NCBI GenBank assembly: GCA_958267355.1
Contig: OY279575.1
Location: forward strand, 666,335 to 730,334
DNA from: an uncultured Alphaproteobacteria bacterium
Lineage (GTDB): Bacteria; Pseudomonadota; Alphaproteobacteria; JALCBB01
Reading direction: 5' to 3'
DNA length: 64,000 nt
The position numbers and the translations under genes are program-made. The stretch's first letter is position 1; each line of letters opens with the position of its first letter. This document shows positions 18,365-27,862 of this stretch, in pieces. The notes beneath the pieces are model-generated. The model did not search any database. It saw only the letters and a list, made by a program, of their open reading frames with translations, and was not told the DNA's origin.

Positions 18365-19545
18365 CGGTCTACTTCTCCGAAGACAATATCCATTGAGCCG
18401 AGTATTGCCACTGTATCGGCGAGCATATGCCCGTGGCTTAGGGTTTGCATGGCGGCTAGGTGGGCGAAGCCAGGGGCGCGGATACGCGCTCTATAGGGGC
18501 GATTACTGCCATCGGCGACAAGGTAGATTCCGAATTCTCCTTTCGGAGCTTCTACGGCGGCGTAGATTTCTCCTTCGGGGACATGAAAGCCTTCGGTGTA
18601 AAGTTTGAAGTGATTGATTAGGGCTTCCATGGACTTCTTCATTTCGCTCCTTTGCGGAGGTACTAATTTTGAATTCTCAGCCAACACGGCTCCTTCGGGC
18701 ATTTGTTCTAAACACTGCTGACAGATTGCGACGGATTGGCGCATTTCTTCCATTCGTATAAGGTATCGTTCAAAGCAATCGCCGTTGGTGCCTGTTGGTA
18801 TTGAGAAAGCAAGGCGGTCATAGACTTCGTATGGCTGGGCGCGGCGTAGATCCCACGGAATTCCTGCGGCTCGTATCATGGGTCCTGTGAAGCCTAGAGC
18901 TACGGCTTGGCTGGGTGTGACTGCGCCGATTTCTACGGTGCGTTGGCGGAAGATGCGATTATTGGTTAGCAGGGTATCAAAGTCGTTTATGACTTTGGGG
19001 AAGGTTTCTAGGAAGCTGGCGATATCATCGGCGAGTCCATCGGGCAGGTCTTTGTGTACTCCGCCCGGACGAAAATAGCTGGCGTGGAGTCGTGCGCCAC
19101 TGACTCGTTCGTAGAAGGCCATAATGCGTTCGCGTTCTTCAAAGCCCCACAGGATTGGAGTCATGGCTCCGACATCTAGGGCGAAGGCGGAGATATTGAG
19201 CAGATGATTGGCGATGCGGGTCAGCTCGGAAAACAACACGCGGATATATTGTGCGCGAAGCGGAATTTTTTCTTGTACCAAGCCTTCAATTGCCAAGACC
19301 CAGGCGTGTTCTTGATTCATCGGACTAACATAATCAAGCCTATCCATGTACGGTAAGGCTTGTAGGTATGTTTTGTGCTCCATGAGCTTTTCTGTGCCAC
19401 GGTGGAGCAAACCGATATGCGGTTCTATGCGTTCTACGACTTCGCCGTCTAGCTCCATGACCATCCGCAGGACTCCGTGGGCGGCGGGATGCTGTGGGCC
19501 GAAGTTGACCGTTAAGGCCTTTTGCGTATCGGAGTTTTCACGCAT
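18361..19545 (-). CDS. nuoD: NADH-quinone oxidoreductase subunit D
   Basis: NuoD is the 49-kDa subunit that forms the quinone site with NuoB. The N-terminal [14 protein letters not shown] includes the quinone-site histidine region; [25 protein letters not shown] and a C-terminal [12 protein letters not shown] are typical. The length of 394 residues is normal. It overlaps nuoC by 8 bases. Confidence 0.96.
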   Translation of the reverse strand: MRENSDTQKALTVNFGPQHPAAHGVLRMVMELDGEVVERIEPHIGLLHRGTEKLMEHKTYLQALPYMDRLDYVSPMNQEHAWVLAIEGLVQEKIPLRAQYIRVLFSELTRIANHLLNISAFALDVGAMTPILWGFEERERIMAFYERVSGARLHASYFRPGGVHKDLPDGLADDIASFLETFPKVINDFDTLLTNNRIFRQRTVEIGAVTPSQAVALGFTGPMIRAAGIPWDLRRAQPYEVYDRLAFSIPTGTNGDCFERYLIRMEEMRQSVAICQQCLEQMPEGAVLAENSKLVPPQRSEMKKSMEALINHFKLYTEGFHVPEGEIYAAVEAPKGEFGIYLVADGSNRPYRARIRAPGFAHLAAMQTLSHGHMLADTVAILGSMDIVFGEVDR

Positions 19546-20362
19546 TGTGCTGTGGCGTGTTGTTTTGTGAGTCTGGTGCGTTTTGTGTCTTTGGATCTTT
19601 TTCCTGACTTGGTTTTGCTTTTATATCTTTGCCTTCGGAGTCTGTACCTTCTGTGCCTGCCCCTTCTGCGTCTTTACCTTCTGTGTCTGCCCCTTCTGCG
19701 TCTTTATCTTCTGTGTCTTTGGCGAACAGGCGGGTGATTTCTTCCCACGGACTTTCAAAGTCAAAGTTGCGATAGGCTTGCATTAGGGCTACGGGTTCAT
19801 ATACGACTTCTTTGCGTGACTCGTCGTATCGTACTTCTAAGTGTCCTGTTAGCGGGAAGTCTTTACGCAAGGGATGACCTTCAAATCCGTAATCGGTTAA
19901 GATCCGTCGTAGGTCTGGATGTTCACTGAAGGCGATACCGAACATATCCCAGACTTCGCGTTCGTACCAGTTGGCGCAGGGGAAGACTCGGGTAACGCTG
20001 GGTGCGGTTTGGTTTTCTTCTAGGGTGCATTTTACGCGCAGGCGTATATTGTGGTGCATACCGAGCAGGTGGTAGACCAAGGTGAAGCGCGGAGATTCTG
20101 CGGGGCTATCTAGGGCTGTGATATCGATCAGCTGGTCTAGGAGCAAAGCTGACTCGCCGCGTAGAGTTGCGAGTAGGCGCGGTATATTTTCTCGTGCGCT
20201 TGGGTCAAGGGTTAGCACCCAGCAGTCGTGGCCGCGTTCTAGGTGTGTGGTGAAGTTTGCTGTGGCTTGGGCGATGGCGGAGCGCACATCTTCGCTTAGA
20301 GCTGATAGTGGCCACTCGGTGTCTGCGCGCTCTGGCAGCTCGGGCGGGGATATTTCGGCCAT
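19538..20362 (-). CDS. nuoC: NADH-quinone oxidoreductase subunit C with repeat tail
   Basis: NuoC is the 30-kDa peripheral subunit of complex I. The signature [20 protein letters not shown] and [20 protein letters not shown] are present. The conserved part ends near residue 212; the remaining about 60 residues are an acidic low-complexity tail with a 15-base period ([20 protein letters not shown]). Such a tail is not part of the family core. The end overlaps nuoD by 8 bases, so the repeat expanded immediately before a coupled start codon. Confidence 0.94.
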   Translation of the reverse strand: MAEISPPELPERADTEWPLSALSEDVRSAIAQATANFTTHLERGHDCWVLTLDPSARENIPRLLATLRGESALLLDQLIDITALDSPAESPRFTLVYHLLGMHHNIRLRVKCTLEENQTAPSVTRVFPCANWYEREVWDMFGIAFSEHPDLRRILTDYGFEGHPLRKDFPLTGHLEVRYDESRKEVVYEPVALMQAYRNFDFESPWEEITRLFAKDTEDKDAEGADTEGKDAEGAGTEGTDSEGKDIKAKPSQEKDPKTQNAPDSQNNTPQHNA

Positions 20363-20401
20363 GGCAACTGTGGCGGGAACTGCGGTGGCAAGGGGTGTGG
20401 A

Positions 20402-20977
20402 TTATTCTGCGTTAACGCCGCGTGGCCCGCGCATAATTTTGCGCTGGAGCTGCAGAATGCCGTATAGCAGGGCTTCGGCTGTGGGCGGACATCCAGGCAC
20501 ATAGATATCTACGGGGACAATTCTGTCACAGCCGCGCACGACTGAATAGGAGTAATGATAATAGCCTCCCCCGTTGGCACAGGAGCCCATTGAAATCACC
20601 CACCGTGGTTCGGGCATTTGGTCATAGACTTTGCGCAAGGCAGGAGCCATTTTATTTGTCAGGGTGCCGGCGACGATCATAACATCGCTTTGCCGTGGAG
20701 ACGGACGAAATACGGCTCCGAAGCGGTCTATATCGTAGCGGGCGCAGGCTGTGTGCATCATCTCCACGGCACAGCAGGCGAGTCCGAAGGACATAGGCCA
20801 CAAAGATCCTGAACGTGCCCAGTTGGCGAGAGTTTCCATTCCTGTGACTAGAAAGCCTTCGCCTGCTGATGCTTGTTGCAGGCGTTTATGGAAGCCTAGA
20901 GCGGCTTCTCTGTCGGGCTTGGTGCTTCCCCAAGTTGGAGATGCAATGGCTCCTGTGCTGACTTGTGTTATTGGCAC
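20402..20977 (-). CDS. nuoB: NADH-quinone oxidoreductase subunit B
   Basis: NuoB carries cluster N2, the last electron carrier before quinone. [11 protein letters not shown] supplies the tandem cysteines, and [10 protein letters not shown] and [15 protein letters not shown] supply the others. It is 191 residues. The start is a GTG at 20977 with AGGAG 8 bases before it; that AGGAG is itself part of the tandem array in the spacer. A 39-base gap separates it from nuoC. Confidence 0.95.
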   Translation of the reverse strand: MPITQVSTGAIASPTWGSTKPDREAALGFHKRLQQASAGEGFLVTGMETLANWARSGSLWPMSFGLACCAVEMMHTACARYDIDRFGAVFRPSPRQSDVMIVAGTLTNKMAPALRKVYDQMPEPRWVISMGSCANGGGYYHYSYSVVRGCDRIVPVDIYVPGCPPTAEALLYGILQLQRKIMRGPRGVNAE

Positions 20978-21058
20978 TTTCTTACTCCTACGCCTTTACT
21001 CTGACTCCCGTTACTCCTACGCCCCTTACTCCGATACCCCTTTACTCCCACACCCTTA
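20978..21058. repeat. Stop-codon-containing tandem array between nuoA and nuoB
   Basis: Plus-strand TTACTC occurs at 20982, 20996, 21011 (as TTACTCC), 21026, 21042 and 21056, spaced 14-16 bases. The last is the nuoA stop codon with its final glutamate codon. On the minus strand the spacer therefore reads as GGAGTAA repeated five more times after the real stop. The final unit provides the Shine-Dalgarno-like AGGAG for nuoB. Confidence 0.88.
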
Positions 21059-21421
21059 CTCCCATTCTAGGGCACCGCTTTTCCACTCATAGATGAAGCC
21101 GACGGTCAGGACACCCAAGAAGACCAACATGGAGACCAAGCCGAAGACTCCGAGTCCACCGAGCGCAACCGCCCACGGAAACAGAAACGCGACTTCTAGG
21201 TCAAAGATAATGAACAGGATTGCGACGAGATAGAAGCGTACATCAAACTTGCTGCGGGCATCAGAGAAAGCGGCGAATCCGCACTCATAAGCCGAGTTCT
21301 TCTCAGGGTCAGGAGCCCGCGGAGCCAGCACAAAGCTAGCCATCACCATTAACAGCGAGATCATCCCTGCGACTACGAGGAAAACGGCGATTGCCAGATA
21401 AGGTCCTAAATCGGGAGCCAT
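21056..21421 (-). CDS. nuoA: NADH-quinone oxidoreductase subunit A
   Basis: NuoA is a three-helix membrane subunit beside the quinone chamber. The conserved loop SAYECGF, with the switchable cysteine, and [19 protein letters not shown] are present, followed by FLFPWA. At 121 residues it is family-sized. It is the first gene of the nuo operon; its upstream region holds a long tandem array and then tRNA-Asp, so the promoter is not obvious. Confidence 0.96.
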   Translation of the reverse strand: MAPDLGPYLAIAVFLVVAGMISLLMVMASFVLAPRAPDPEKNSAYECGFAAFSDARSKFDVRFYLVAILFIIFDLEVAFLFPWAVALGGLGVFGLVSMLVFLGVLTVGFIYEWKSGALEWE

Positions 21422-21429
21422 ACGAAAAG

Positions 21430-21714
21430 ACGGGTAAGCGTTGCGCGTGGATTGCGTGAGCGTGGGCGTGAATGCTTGTCTAGGGGCTTGTGCGTGGGCG
21501 TGAGTGCTTGTCTAGGGCTTGTCTGGGCGTTTGTGCGGCTATGTGCGTGAATGCTTATCCAGGGGCTTGTGCGTGGGCGTGAATGCTTGTCTAGGGCTTG
21601 TGCGGGCGTTTGTGCGGCTATGTGCGTTAAGTGCTTGTCTAGGGCTTGTCTGGGCGTTTGTGCGGATATGTGCGTGAATGCTTGTCTAGGGGCTTGTGCG
21701 TGTGTGTCTTGTGG
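21430..21714. repeat. Minisatellite between tRNA-Asp and nuoA
   Basis: About 285 bases consist of a compound tandem repeat with units of roughly 45-48 bases built from smaller words such as GAATGCTTGTCTAGGG, GCTTGTGCGTGGGCGTG and TGTGCGGCTATGTGCGT. The units vary in length and order. No gene is supported here. Any nuoA promoter must lie within or before this array. Confidence 0.8.
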
Positions 21715-21791
<77 letters not shown>

Positions 21792-21952
21792 ATACGGAGA
21801 CTCTACACCCCCTTACGGAGACCTATGTATTCTTGTGGGTGGCATTCCTGCGGGCAAGCCTTGGGCTGTGCCTGTGGAGCTACCCTGTGAATTTGGCTAA
21901 ATTCCCACGCTTGTGGCTTAAAGTCAATAAAACTGGGCTAGACTCGGAGTTT

Positions 21953-22468
21953 ATGAAGGCACGATTTTTGACACTCCTGCGGATTTCGCGGCAGGATTTG
22001 CGTGGCTGGCAGTTCCGCGTCCTTGGAGTCGTCGCTGTCTTGCTGGCGGATCAGGCGTCTAAGGTGGCGGCGATTGCCGCCTTGCAGGTCGGAGAGTCAG
22101 TGCAGTTGCTCCCGTTTTTCTCGCTGACTTTGACGGGCAATCCTGGCATTGCTTTTAGCCGCTTGGGCGGAGTCGGCCCGTTGTTGCTGGTTCTACTTTC
22201 TGGGACGATTACGCTATTCTTTCTTATCTGGATGCTCCGTGTCGGACGGGCTGGCACTGCCCTACGCGGAGCCTTAGTCTTCATCGTTGGCGGAGCTCTT
22301 GGTAATCTTGCTGACCGTGTGCGTTATGGTGAAGTTGTGGATTTCTTGCACTTACACGCGGGTGGAAAATCTTTTCCCGTATTTAACCTTGCTGACACGG
22401 CACTGACAATCGGAGCTATTCTACTAATAACTGACTTTCTGATGCACCTCCAACAGGAGCCACAATAA
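21953..22468 (+). CDS. lspA: Lipoprotein signal peptidase
   Basis: LspA is the inner-membrane aspartic protease that removes signal peptides from prolipoproteins after lipidation. Four hydrophobic helices are visible. Conserved blocks are LLADQASK, TGNPGIAFS, GGALGNLADRVRYGEVVDFL (first catalytic Asp) and FPVFNLADTAL (second). The ATG at 21953 follows CGGAG; the open frame to 21833 adds unrelated residues. At 171 residues it is normal. The stop is followed directly by a 12-base tandem array whose units begin with TAA or TAG. Confidence 0.93.
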   Translation: MKARFLTLLRISRQDLRGWQFRVLGVVAVLLADQASKVAAIAALQVGESVQLLPFFSLTLTGNPGIAFSRLGGVGPLLLVLLSGTITLFFLIWMLRVGRAGTALRGALVFIVGGALGNLADRVRYGEVVDFLHLHAGGKSFPVFNLADTALTIGAILLITDFLMHLQQEPQ

Positions 22469-22520
22469 TAAACTGACACTATAACTGATACTATAACTAA
22501 CACTATAGCTGACACTATAA
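22466..22520. repeat. Stop-seeded 12-base array after lspA
   Basis: From the lspA stop the sequence runs TAAACTGACACTA, TAACTGATACTA, TAACTAACACTA, TAGCTGACACTA, TAACTGC. Each 12-13-base unit starts with a stop triplet, resembling the TAATAAACTG around the real stop. The array ends just before tRNA-Val. Confidence 0.75.
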
Positions 22521-22528
22521 CTGCTATG

Positions 22529-22602
22529 GGGTGAGTAGCTCAGCTGGTTAGAGCGTCTCGTTTACACCGAGAAGGTCGGCGGTTCGACTCCGTCCTCACC
22601 CA
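22529..22602 (+). tRNA. tRNA-Val (TAC)
   Basis: The acceptor GGGTGAG pairs with CTCACCC; the D arm is GCTCAGCTGGTTAGAGC; the anticodon stem TCTCG/CGAGA encloses TTTACAC with anticodon TAC; the T arm contains GGTTCGACTCC. CCA is not encoded (the bases after the discriminator A are CGT), unlike tRNA-Asp and tRNA-His nearby. Confidence 0.95.
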
Positions 22603-22700
22603 CGTTTTTACGCACCCTTGCGGGTGCTCTGGGCGCATCTGGCTTGCCTTCTAATCACCCTAATTCCTAAGCCGCAGAAGGCGGACGCACCGCAAGGTGC
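22603..22700. repeat. Partial mosaic repeat downstream of tRNA-Val
   Basis: This spacer contains the CGCACCCTTGCGGGTGCT hairpin, the CATCTGGCTTGCCTTCTAAT word, CCTAATTCCTAAGCCGCAGAA and a GCACCGCAAGGTGC hairpin. All recur in other spacers of the window in different combinations. Confidence 0.7.
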
Positions 22701-22733
22701 AAAAAAAGGGGGAGTGGCGTGAGCCACTCCCCC
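22701..22733 (-). terminator. Rho-independent terminator of the porin gene
   Basis: On the minus strand a hairpin with arms GGGGGAGTGGC and GCCACTCCCCC and loop TCAC is followed by seven T residues. It lies 33 bases after the porin stop. Confidence 0.88.
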
Positions 22734-22765
22734 CGCAGGATTAGATCCTGTTGGCTGACTGAAGT

Positions 22766-24181
22766 TTAGAACTTCAGGTCAAGTCCGATACCGAAGCCAG
22801 AGGTGTCGGTTTCTTTCTTGCCAACAGAAGCGCTGGCACCCGACAGTGCAGTTGATTCAGCAGTGGCTTGCTCAATGACGAAGTCAATGGCAGCACCATC
22901 ACCGAGTTGGTAATCCACGGTGAAGGCAAGGACATCTTTGCTGAGATCCTGCTTGAAGGGAGAGGATGCCTTGACTTCAGCTGCCGTCGCACCACTTGTG
23001 GTGAACGTACCCTTACGCACGTTGTGGTGGGTCGTTTCGGTGTCTTGCTGGGCATAACCAATACCGAAGGTCATGGCATCAACCGTGTACGAAGCACCCA
23101 AAGCAATGATGGTGTGCTCGCTGGTTGAGGCTGCATTGGCAGCTTCTTGTTCACGAGCGGAGTAAGAACCACCAACCGTGAACTGGCCGATGTCAAACGA
23201 GATGTAGCCCGTGAAAGCAGATGGATCTTGGTTCTGCCTAGAAACACCTAAGGCCGTAGCAGTACCGCCTGACGCACTCGAAGCCGCAACTTGAAGCGCA
23301 TTGTCCGCGTTCAAGAGAAGAAAGAAGTCGTCTGCAGTTACTTCGCTATTATCAGCATTAATCATGCTCATAGCAGTAGCAGCAGTACTAGTGTTGTAGA
23401 CGAGGTCTCCACCCACATAGCTCTCACCCTTCTTAGAGACGATCTTGGCTTGCTCCATGCCGACACCCATGCTCACGCCCGTTCCACCGAACGAACCCGA
23501 GTAGGAGGCGACAAAGGCAATGCTGTCTTCTAGATCATCTTGTTTAGAGACGAAGCCAGAGTTTCTGCCGTTCTTGTTCATCTGTGGTGCCCAAGAGACA
23601 CCGACCTGGGCACCGCTGAACGAAGGCGACCAGTAGGCGATGCTTGAAGAGCGACCACCAAGGCTTCCCGTCGCTGACGGATTGATGAAAACGCCAGCAG
23701 GTTGGTTCCAAGCGTCACTGACACCAAAGTTGGCAGTGCCAGGCGTTCCGTAACCAAGGGTACGGTAAGCAACATCGTGGAAATACCCGACATCAACCTT
23801 ACCGAACGAACCACCAATAGAACCAAAAGCGTTCTTGAAGCGAACACCATCAGCTTGTCCGCCTTCCACTTTAGCATCCTCTCTACCAGTAGCAGAGTTG
23901 TCTCTGGTTTCAAGCTGGAAGAAGGCACTGGTAGTCAGACCATTTGGATGATCCTTACTGCCATCAAAGGTCAGGTGGATAAGGTTAGACGCAAGAGTCG
24001 TTGCACGATCCTTTTCACCGTCAGATATGTCCTTATCCTTGTCCGCATCCTTCTTGGACTGGGACATCAACGCCGCGCGGTAACGCAGGCTGACATTAAC
24101 TTCCGCCTTGGCAGGAACAACAGCTTCCATCAAGAAAGCCGCACCGACCAGAGCCGAAGTCGTATAGAGAAGCTTTTTCAT
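22766..24181 (-). CDS. Outer-membrane porin
   Basis: This 471-residue protein is a general porin-like beta-barrel. The first about 26 residues are a signal peptide (MKKLLYTTSALVGAAFL, then AKA before the mature EVNVSLRYR). The mature chain has alternating aromatic/Gly strands (FGSIGGSFGKVDVGYF, SSIAYWSPSFSGAQVGVSW) and ends in GFGIGLDLKF with the C-terminal phenylalanine needed for barrel insertion. A good GGAG site precedes the ATG and a hairpin lies in the leader. A dedicated terminator follows, so it is a single-gene unit. Substrate specificity cannot be read from the sequence. Confidence 0.88.
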   Translation of the reverse strand: MKKLLYTTSALVGAAFLMEAVVPAKAEVNVSLRYRAALMSQSKKDADKDKDISDGEKDRATTLASNLIHLTFDGSKDHPNGLTTSAFFQLETRDNSATGREDAKVEGGQADGVRFKNAFGSIGGSFGKVDVGYFHDVAYRTLGYGTPGTANFGVSDAWNQPAGVFINPSATGSLGGRSSSIAYWSPSFSGAQVGVSWAPQMNKNGRNSGFVSKQDDLEDSIAFVASYSGSFGGTGVSMGVGMEQAKIVSKKGESYVGGDLVYNTSTAATAMSMINADNSEVTADDFFLLLNADNALQVAASSASGGTATALGVSRQNQDPSAFTGYISFDIGQFTVGGSYSAREQEAANAASTSEHTIIALGASYTVDAMTFGIGYAQQDTETTHHNVRKGTFTTSGATAAEVKASSPFKQDLSKDVLAFTVDYQLGDGAAIDFVIEQATAESTALSGASASVGKKETDTSGFGIGLDLKF

Positions 24182-24208
24182 TGCTTTTCTCCAGTTGTAG
24201 TGAAAGAT

Positions 24209-24240
24209 TTTAGGAGTGGCAGTTACCCACCACTCCTAAA
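24209..24240 (-). promoter_or_regulatory. Perfect inverted repeat in the porin leader
   Basis: TTTAGGAGTGG and CCACTCCTAAA are exact 11-base arms around a 10-base loop, ending about 28 bases upstream of the porin start. It contains an AGGAG that would be hidden in the stem, but the working Shine-Dalgarno sequence is downstream. It could be an mRNA-stabilising 5' hairpin, an sRNA target or an operator. No T-run follows, so it is not a terminator. Confidence 0.6.
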
Positions 24241-25335
24241 GTTGAAGCCCCCTGTCTCATAACAAATCCCCCGCTCGCGGTTCGCACCCCAAACAAGAAC
24301 CCATAAGAGATAGGAAGTGTGCAACTCCGCCACGGATTCCCCCCCAGCAGTGTCGCAACTCCGCCAATTTACCCGCCCGACTCGCGGCTCGCAATAGGAT
24401 TTACGCCAATCCGCCGCCCTTATGCCGTTTTTGATTCGCTTGTGGTATTTCTGCCACTGGCATTTTTAGTTTCTGTTTTTTCTCGATTTTTTGCTTTTCT
24501 TTGACAATTTGTCGCCTGTGGCAGAAAAACAACGCGGTTTTCTCCCCACTTTTCTATGTTTTGTGGCTCTTTTACCACAGCACAACCCCCCACCACCAGC
24601 CCAAAAATCCTACTAAAACGAATCGCTTAGAGATTAGGGGGGGCTTCGTCGCAGCATTTAATTTACGGCGGCTTGCGCCGCCTTTGCGGCACATCTGGCT
24701 TGCCTTCTAATCACCCTAATTCCTAAGCCGCAGAAAAATGGGTTAGGGTTAGGCTTTACTTCAACATTTAATTTACGCACCCTTGCGGGTGCTCTTGCCG
24801 CCTACGGCGGCGTCCGCTTGCGCGCGAATGCCGTGCGCGCCGCTCGTTTCACTCCGCTACGCTCGCGTTCGTGCCCTACGGGCACTCGGTGGGTCTTCGT
24901 CTCAAAGTTAATCTGTGCCTTCCCCATCTTTACAGTACCCTGATTTCTAAGCCGCAAAAAAATGGGTAAGTGTTGGGCTTTACTTCAACATTTAATTTAC
25001 GCACCCTTGCGGGTGCTCTTGCCGCCTACGGCGGCGTCCGCTTCGCTCCGCTCGTTTCACTCCGCTACGCTCGCGCTCGTGCCCTACGGGCACTCGGTGG
25101 GTCTTCGTCTCTGCAAGGGGTATTGGCTCAATTAGCCCTGTATTGAAACTATGGGGCTTAACGGCTGGTGGGGGTATAACATTTGGCACGAATGCCGCAC
25201 CGCAAGGTGCCCGCTACGCTCGCGCTCGTGCCCTACGGGCACTCGGTGGCTAAAGCCGCCACTTCGTGGTGGGTCTTCATCTCTAAAGTCGGGAAAGGGC
25301 AAGCCGCTACTTCTCCCGTCTTCGTCTCTAAGGGT
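24241..25335. repeat. 1.1-kb non-coding region of mosaic repeats
   Basis: No gene is supported. From about 24635 the region holds two near-identical long mosaic repeats in tandem (about 24718-24905 and 24945-25112), each with CTAAGCCGCA, a GGGCTTTACTTCAACATTTAAT word, the CGCACCCTTGCGGGTGCT hairpin, a CGCCTACGGCGGCG hairpin and the GTGCCCTACGGGCACTCGG hairpin. A further unit has GGCTCAATTAGCC and ACTATGGGGCTTAAC (25128-25162), a GGCACGAATGCCGCACCGC word and a third GCCCTACGGGC hairpin (25229). The part 24300-24630 is lower in repeats and shows nothing recognisable. Confidence 0.8.
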
Positions 25336-25339
25336 GGCA

Positions 25340-25372
25340 AAAAAAAGCCCGCTCCTGAGGGAGCGGGCTTTT
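25340..25372 (-). terminator. Rho-independent terminator of hupB
   Basis: The hairpin AAGCCCGCTCC-TGAG-GGAGCGGGCTT is flanked on the plus-strand left side by eight A residues, which give a T-run after the hairpin on the minus strand. It lies 25 bases after the HU stop. It could also act weakly on the plus strand (TTTT). Confidence 0.9.
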
Positions 25373-25397
25373 AAAGCCTATACAGACAAGCCCTGCG

Positions 25398-25676
25398 TTA
25401 GCGGTTGTTCACCACATCGCGTAGTGGCTGTCCTGCCTTGAACTTGGGCTGCTTGGACGCGGCAATCTGAATGGTCTCGCCCGTCCGCGGGTTGCGTCCC
25501 GTGGAGGCCTTACGATTGACCACATGGAATGTGCCAAATCCGACTAGGCGCACTTCTTCGCCCTTTTTCAAGCTGCCCTTAATGTTGGAGACAAAGGAGT
25601 CCAAAGCACGAGCGGCTTCTGACTTCTTAATTTCGGCATCGTTGGCGATGGCTTCAATCAGCTGTTCTTTGTTCAC
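25398..25676 (-). CDS. hupB: HU family DNA-binding protein
   Basis: HU is a small homodimeric nucleoid protein that bends DNA without sequence specificity. The 92-residue protein shows MNKEQLIEAIA, the RLVGFGTFHVVNRKAS core and the DNA-arm motif GRNPRTGETIQI followed by KFKAGQPLRD. In alphaproteobacteria an HU gene commonly follows lon. Here it is on the same strand as lon but separated from it by the fusion gene at 26027-27862. A clear terminator lies downstream. Confidence 0.95.
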   Translation of the reverse strand: MNKEQLIEAIANDAEIKKSEAARALDSFVSNIKGSLKKGEEVRLVGFGTFHVVNRKASTGRNPRTGETIQIAASKQPKFKAGQPLRDVVNNR

Positions 25677-26026
25677 GGGATCCCCCTGTGTTGGCTCTAT
25701 TGCTGGATCTTGGCTTCAAGCCCATAAACGGAGCGCGGTTTCTACTTGCTTGTGCCTTGGCTTGCTTGGTCTCCTTGGGTGGCTTCTGAGCCCGTGGCTT
25801 TACCCAGCGGGCTGTGGAAGACTTGGGGAGATATCTGCAATCCCGCAGAAACGCTAGGCAAAAGCGCGGTTTTCTGCAAGACAGAATTTCACAAGCCACG
25901 GATAATTTTGCTAAGATTTTGTAAAAACAAGCTTTTTTCTTACACGAAAAAGTGATTCGGGAGTTTTCTGCGGGTTAGAGTAAGTTGCCTTGGGCAGATT
26001 CCCACGAATCGTTATACCTCTAAGCT
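25677..26026. other. Spacer upstream of hupB
   Basis: No gene is supported in these 350 bases. The A+T-rich part around 25900-25950 is a plausible location for the hupB promoter on the minus strand, but I cannot point to convincing -35 and -10 boxes. None of the dispersed mosaic repeats is present. Confidence 0.4.
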
Positions 26027-27862
26027 TTAAGCCTCCCTTTCTTTCTTTTCCTCTTCACTAATCAACATATGACGCACAATTATCAGCGGGGATTTAATCC
26101 CCGTCTTTAGGACGACAATCCGCACCACAGCCACAAAGACCATCGTGGCGATGACGGAAAAGGCAATCCACTGGTTTACATAGTCTAGTGGCACGCGGTC
26201 GGAGAAGCGTAGCAGTAAAGCCATTAGCAGTCCGCCTAGAATTGCGATTTCTTCGTAGATCTCGCCACGGAAAGTCCGCGGCTCACGCCCCGTTACAACA
26301 TCTAGCAAGACTCCGCCGCCCGCACAGGTCAAAGCCGAGCAGATCGGAATCCAAAACCATTCAAGATTGGCAAGGATTGCCACCTTTGCTCCGATTACCG
26401 TAAACGCCATCATGCCAATCAAGTCGGTGACAAAGTGAAACCGCTCAAAATTACGGCGGAAAAAATTCGGCCAGCGTCCATACTTGGCGGCAAGAAAACC
26501 CACCACCGCAATCAACGCCACAATCTGAATGTAAATCGGATTAGAAAAAATAAACGGCGTGTTATCGCTTATCAAAACATCGCGTAGCGTACCTCCGCCC
26601 ACGGCAGGCATAGAAGTCAGGACTAAAGCCCCCCACAGGTCGTAGCGGCGTTCCTGTGCGCGCAACAAGCCCGACAAGCCAAAGCCAATCGTGCCGATGA
26701 TATCCAGAAGGTAAAACCAACGGTTGGCGAGCAAGCCCGACAGAATGTATTTGCTCTCCACCGAGAAAATGCCCGGATTGGCTCCGATGGCTTGGTTGTA
26801 GATGTCAAAAGTCCAGAACCGCTCACTGCCCGTAAGCAAAGACGGAGAGTCCGCCGACTCTTCCTCCTTGTTTAGCAAAGCACTTGCCCACGCCTCACGA
26901 ATGCTTGGCGTGTAGAGCTGGCTTTCCTCGCTGGCACGGACAATCCGTAGCGTCTGTTGCGACTTGTCTAGGTTGAAAAGCCCTATGGTCTCGCGCGGAC
27001 CGATCAAACGCGCTACTTCGTGCGCCATCCGCGTCTGGTGCGTCAGGTCAGCATCAGGACGCAACTGCTTAATAATCGTCGCCGCCGCAGTCGGATCATC
27101 TTTAGCGATTTGCCATCCCTCAATTGTCGCCCGCAGAAACCGCTCAATTTTATCGCGAAACTTTGCATCTTCCAGCCGACTGGCATGCACATAGAGTCCG
27201 TCTTCCAAAAATCCGAAGTCATTATTCGCAAAGTCAAACCGCGTAATATCAGAAAGCGAGACTCCACTATTCAGCAAAAGCCAAAACTCATTATACGAAG
27301 TGACCGAAATACAATCGGCGATGTAATGATTAAACAAATCAATTCCCAAGCCTTGATTGACCATCATCGGCATGGACGATTGGTCTCCTTCTTCATCAAT
27401 GAAGTTATTGATCCACAAGGTGAAGGGCACGCGGGTACCGCCGCTCCAAACGCCGATGGTGCGCTGACGCAAATCCGAGGGATGATAAATCCCCGAGTCA
27501 GCGTGACAGACGATTCCTAAACTGGACTCCTGAAAAATCTGCGCGATGTTAACCAACGGCAAGCCCTGCTTGCGAAACTCCAACGCTGTCGGAAGCCACT
27601 CAACAATCACATCCGCCAAGCCGTTACGCACCGCACTGGCATTATCAATCCCAGGACCGCCAGGCACGATAATCACCTGCAAGCCCTCGCGCTCGTACAA
27701 TCCGTGCTGTTGGGCGATGTAGTAGCCCATAAACTGGCTCTGCGTCTCCCAGCGTAGCTGCAAACGCACCGTATCCCGTGCCGCCGCAGGAGTCGCCAGC
27801 ACCAGCACCAGCACCAGCAAAAAAGGCAAAGCCAAAAAGCTAAAACAACACCGTTGCATCAC
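26027..27862 (-). CDS. Fusion of NMT1/THI5-like solute-binding domain and TRIC (UPF0126) membrane domain
   Basis: The 611-residue protein starts with a signal peptide (residues 1-28, ending ATPAAA). Residues about 30-310 resemble NMT1/THI5-like periplasmic binding proteins of ABC importers: LQLRWETQSQFMGYYIAQ, HGLYEREGLQV, VPGGPGIDN and later IGVWSGG. After a linker, residues about 373-600 form a seven-helix region with two UPF0126/TRIC repeats: LDIIGTIGFGLSG with VGGGTLRDVL, and DLIGMMAFTVIGAK with AGGGVLLDVV. UPF0126 proteins are trimeric cation-channel-like or small-solute permeases. The fusion suggests a periplasmic receptor tethered to its own channel, in place of an ABC system; no ABC subunits are nearby. 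The frame is unbroken, so the fusion looks genuine. Substrate is unknown. Confidence 0.85.
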   Translation of the reverse strand: MMQRCCFSFLALPFLLVLVLVLATPAAARDTVRLQLRWETQSQFMGYYIAQQHGLYEREGLQVIIVPGGPGIDNASAVRNGLADVIVEWLPTALEFRKQGLPLVNIAQIFQESSLGIVCHADSGIYHPSDLRQRTIGVWSGGTRVPFTLWINNFIDEEGDQSSMPMMVNQGLGIDLFNHYIADCISVTSYNEFWLLLNSGVSLSDITRFDFANNDFGFLEDGLYVHASRLEDAKFRDKIERFLRATIEGWQIAKDDPTAAATIIKQLRPDADLTHQTRMAHEVARLIGPRETIGLFNLDKSQQTLRIVRASEESQLYTPSIREAWASALLNKEEESADSPSLLTGSERFWTFDIYNQAIGANPGIFSVESKYILSGLLANRWFYLLDIIGTIGFGLSGLLRAQERRYDLWGALVLTSMPAVGGGTLRDVLISDNTPFIFSNPIYIQIVALIAVVGFLAAKYGRWPNFFRRNFERFHFVTDLIGMMAFTVIGAKVAILANLEWFWIPICSALTCAGGGVLLDVVTGREPRTFRGEIYEEIAILGGLLMALLLRFSDRVPLDYVNQWIAFSVIATMVFVAVVRIVVLKTGIKSPLIIVRHMLISEEEKKEREA

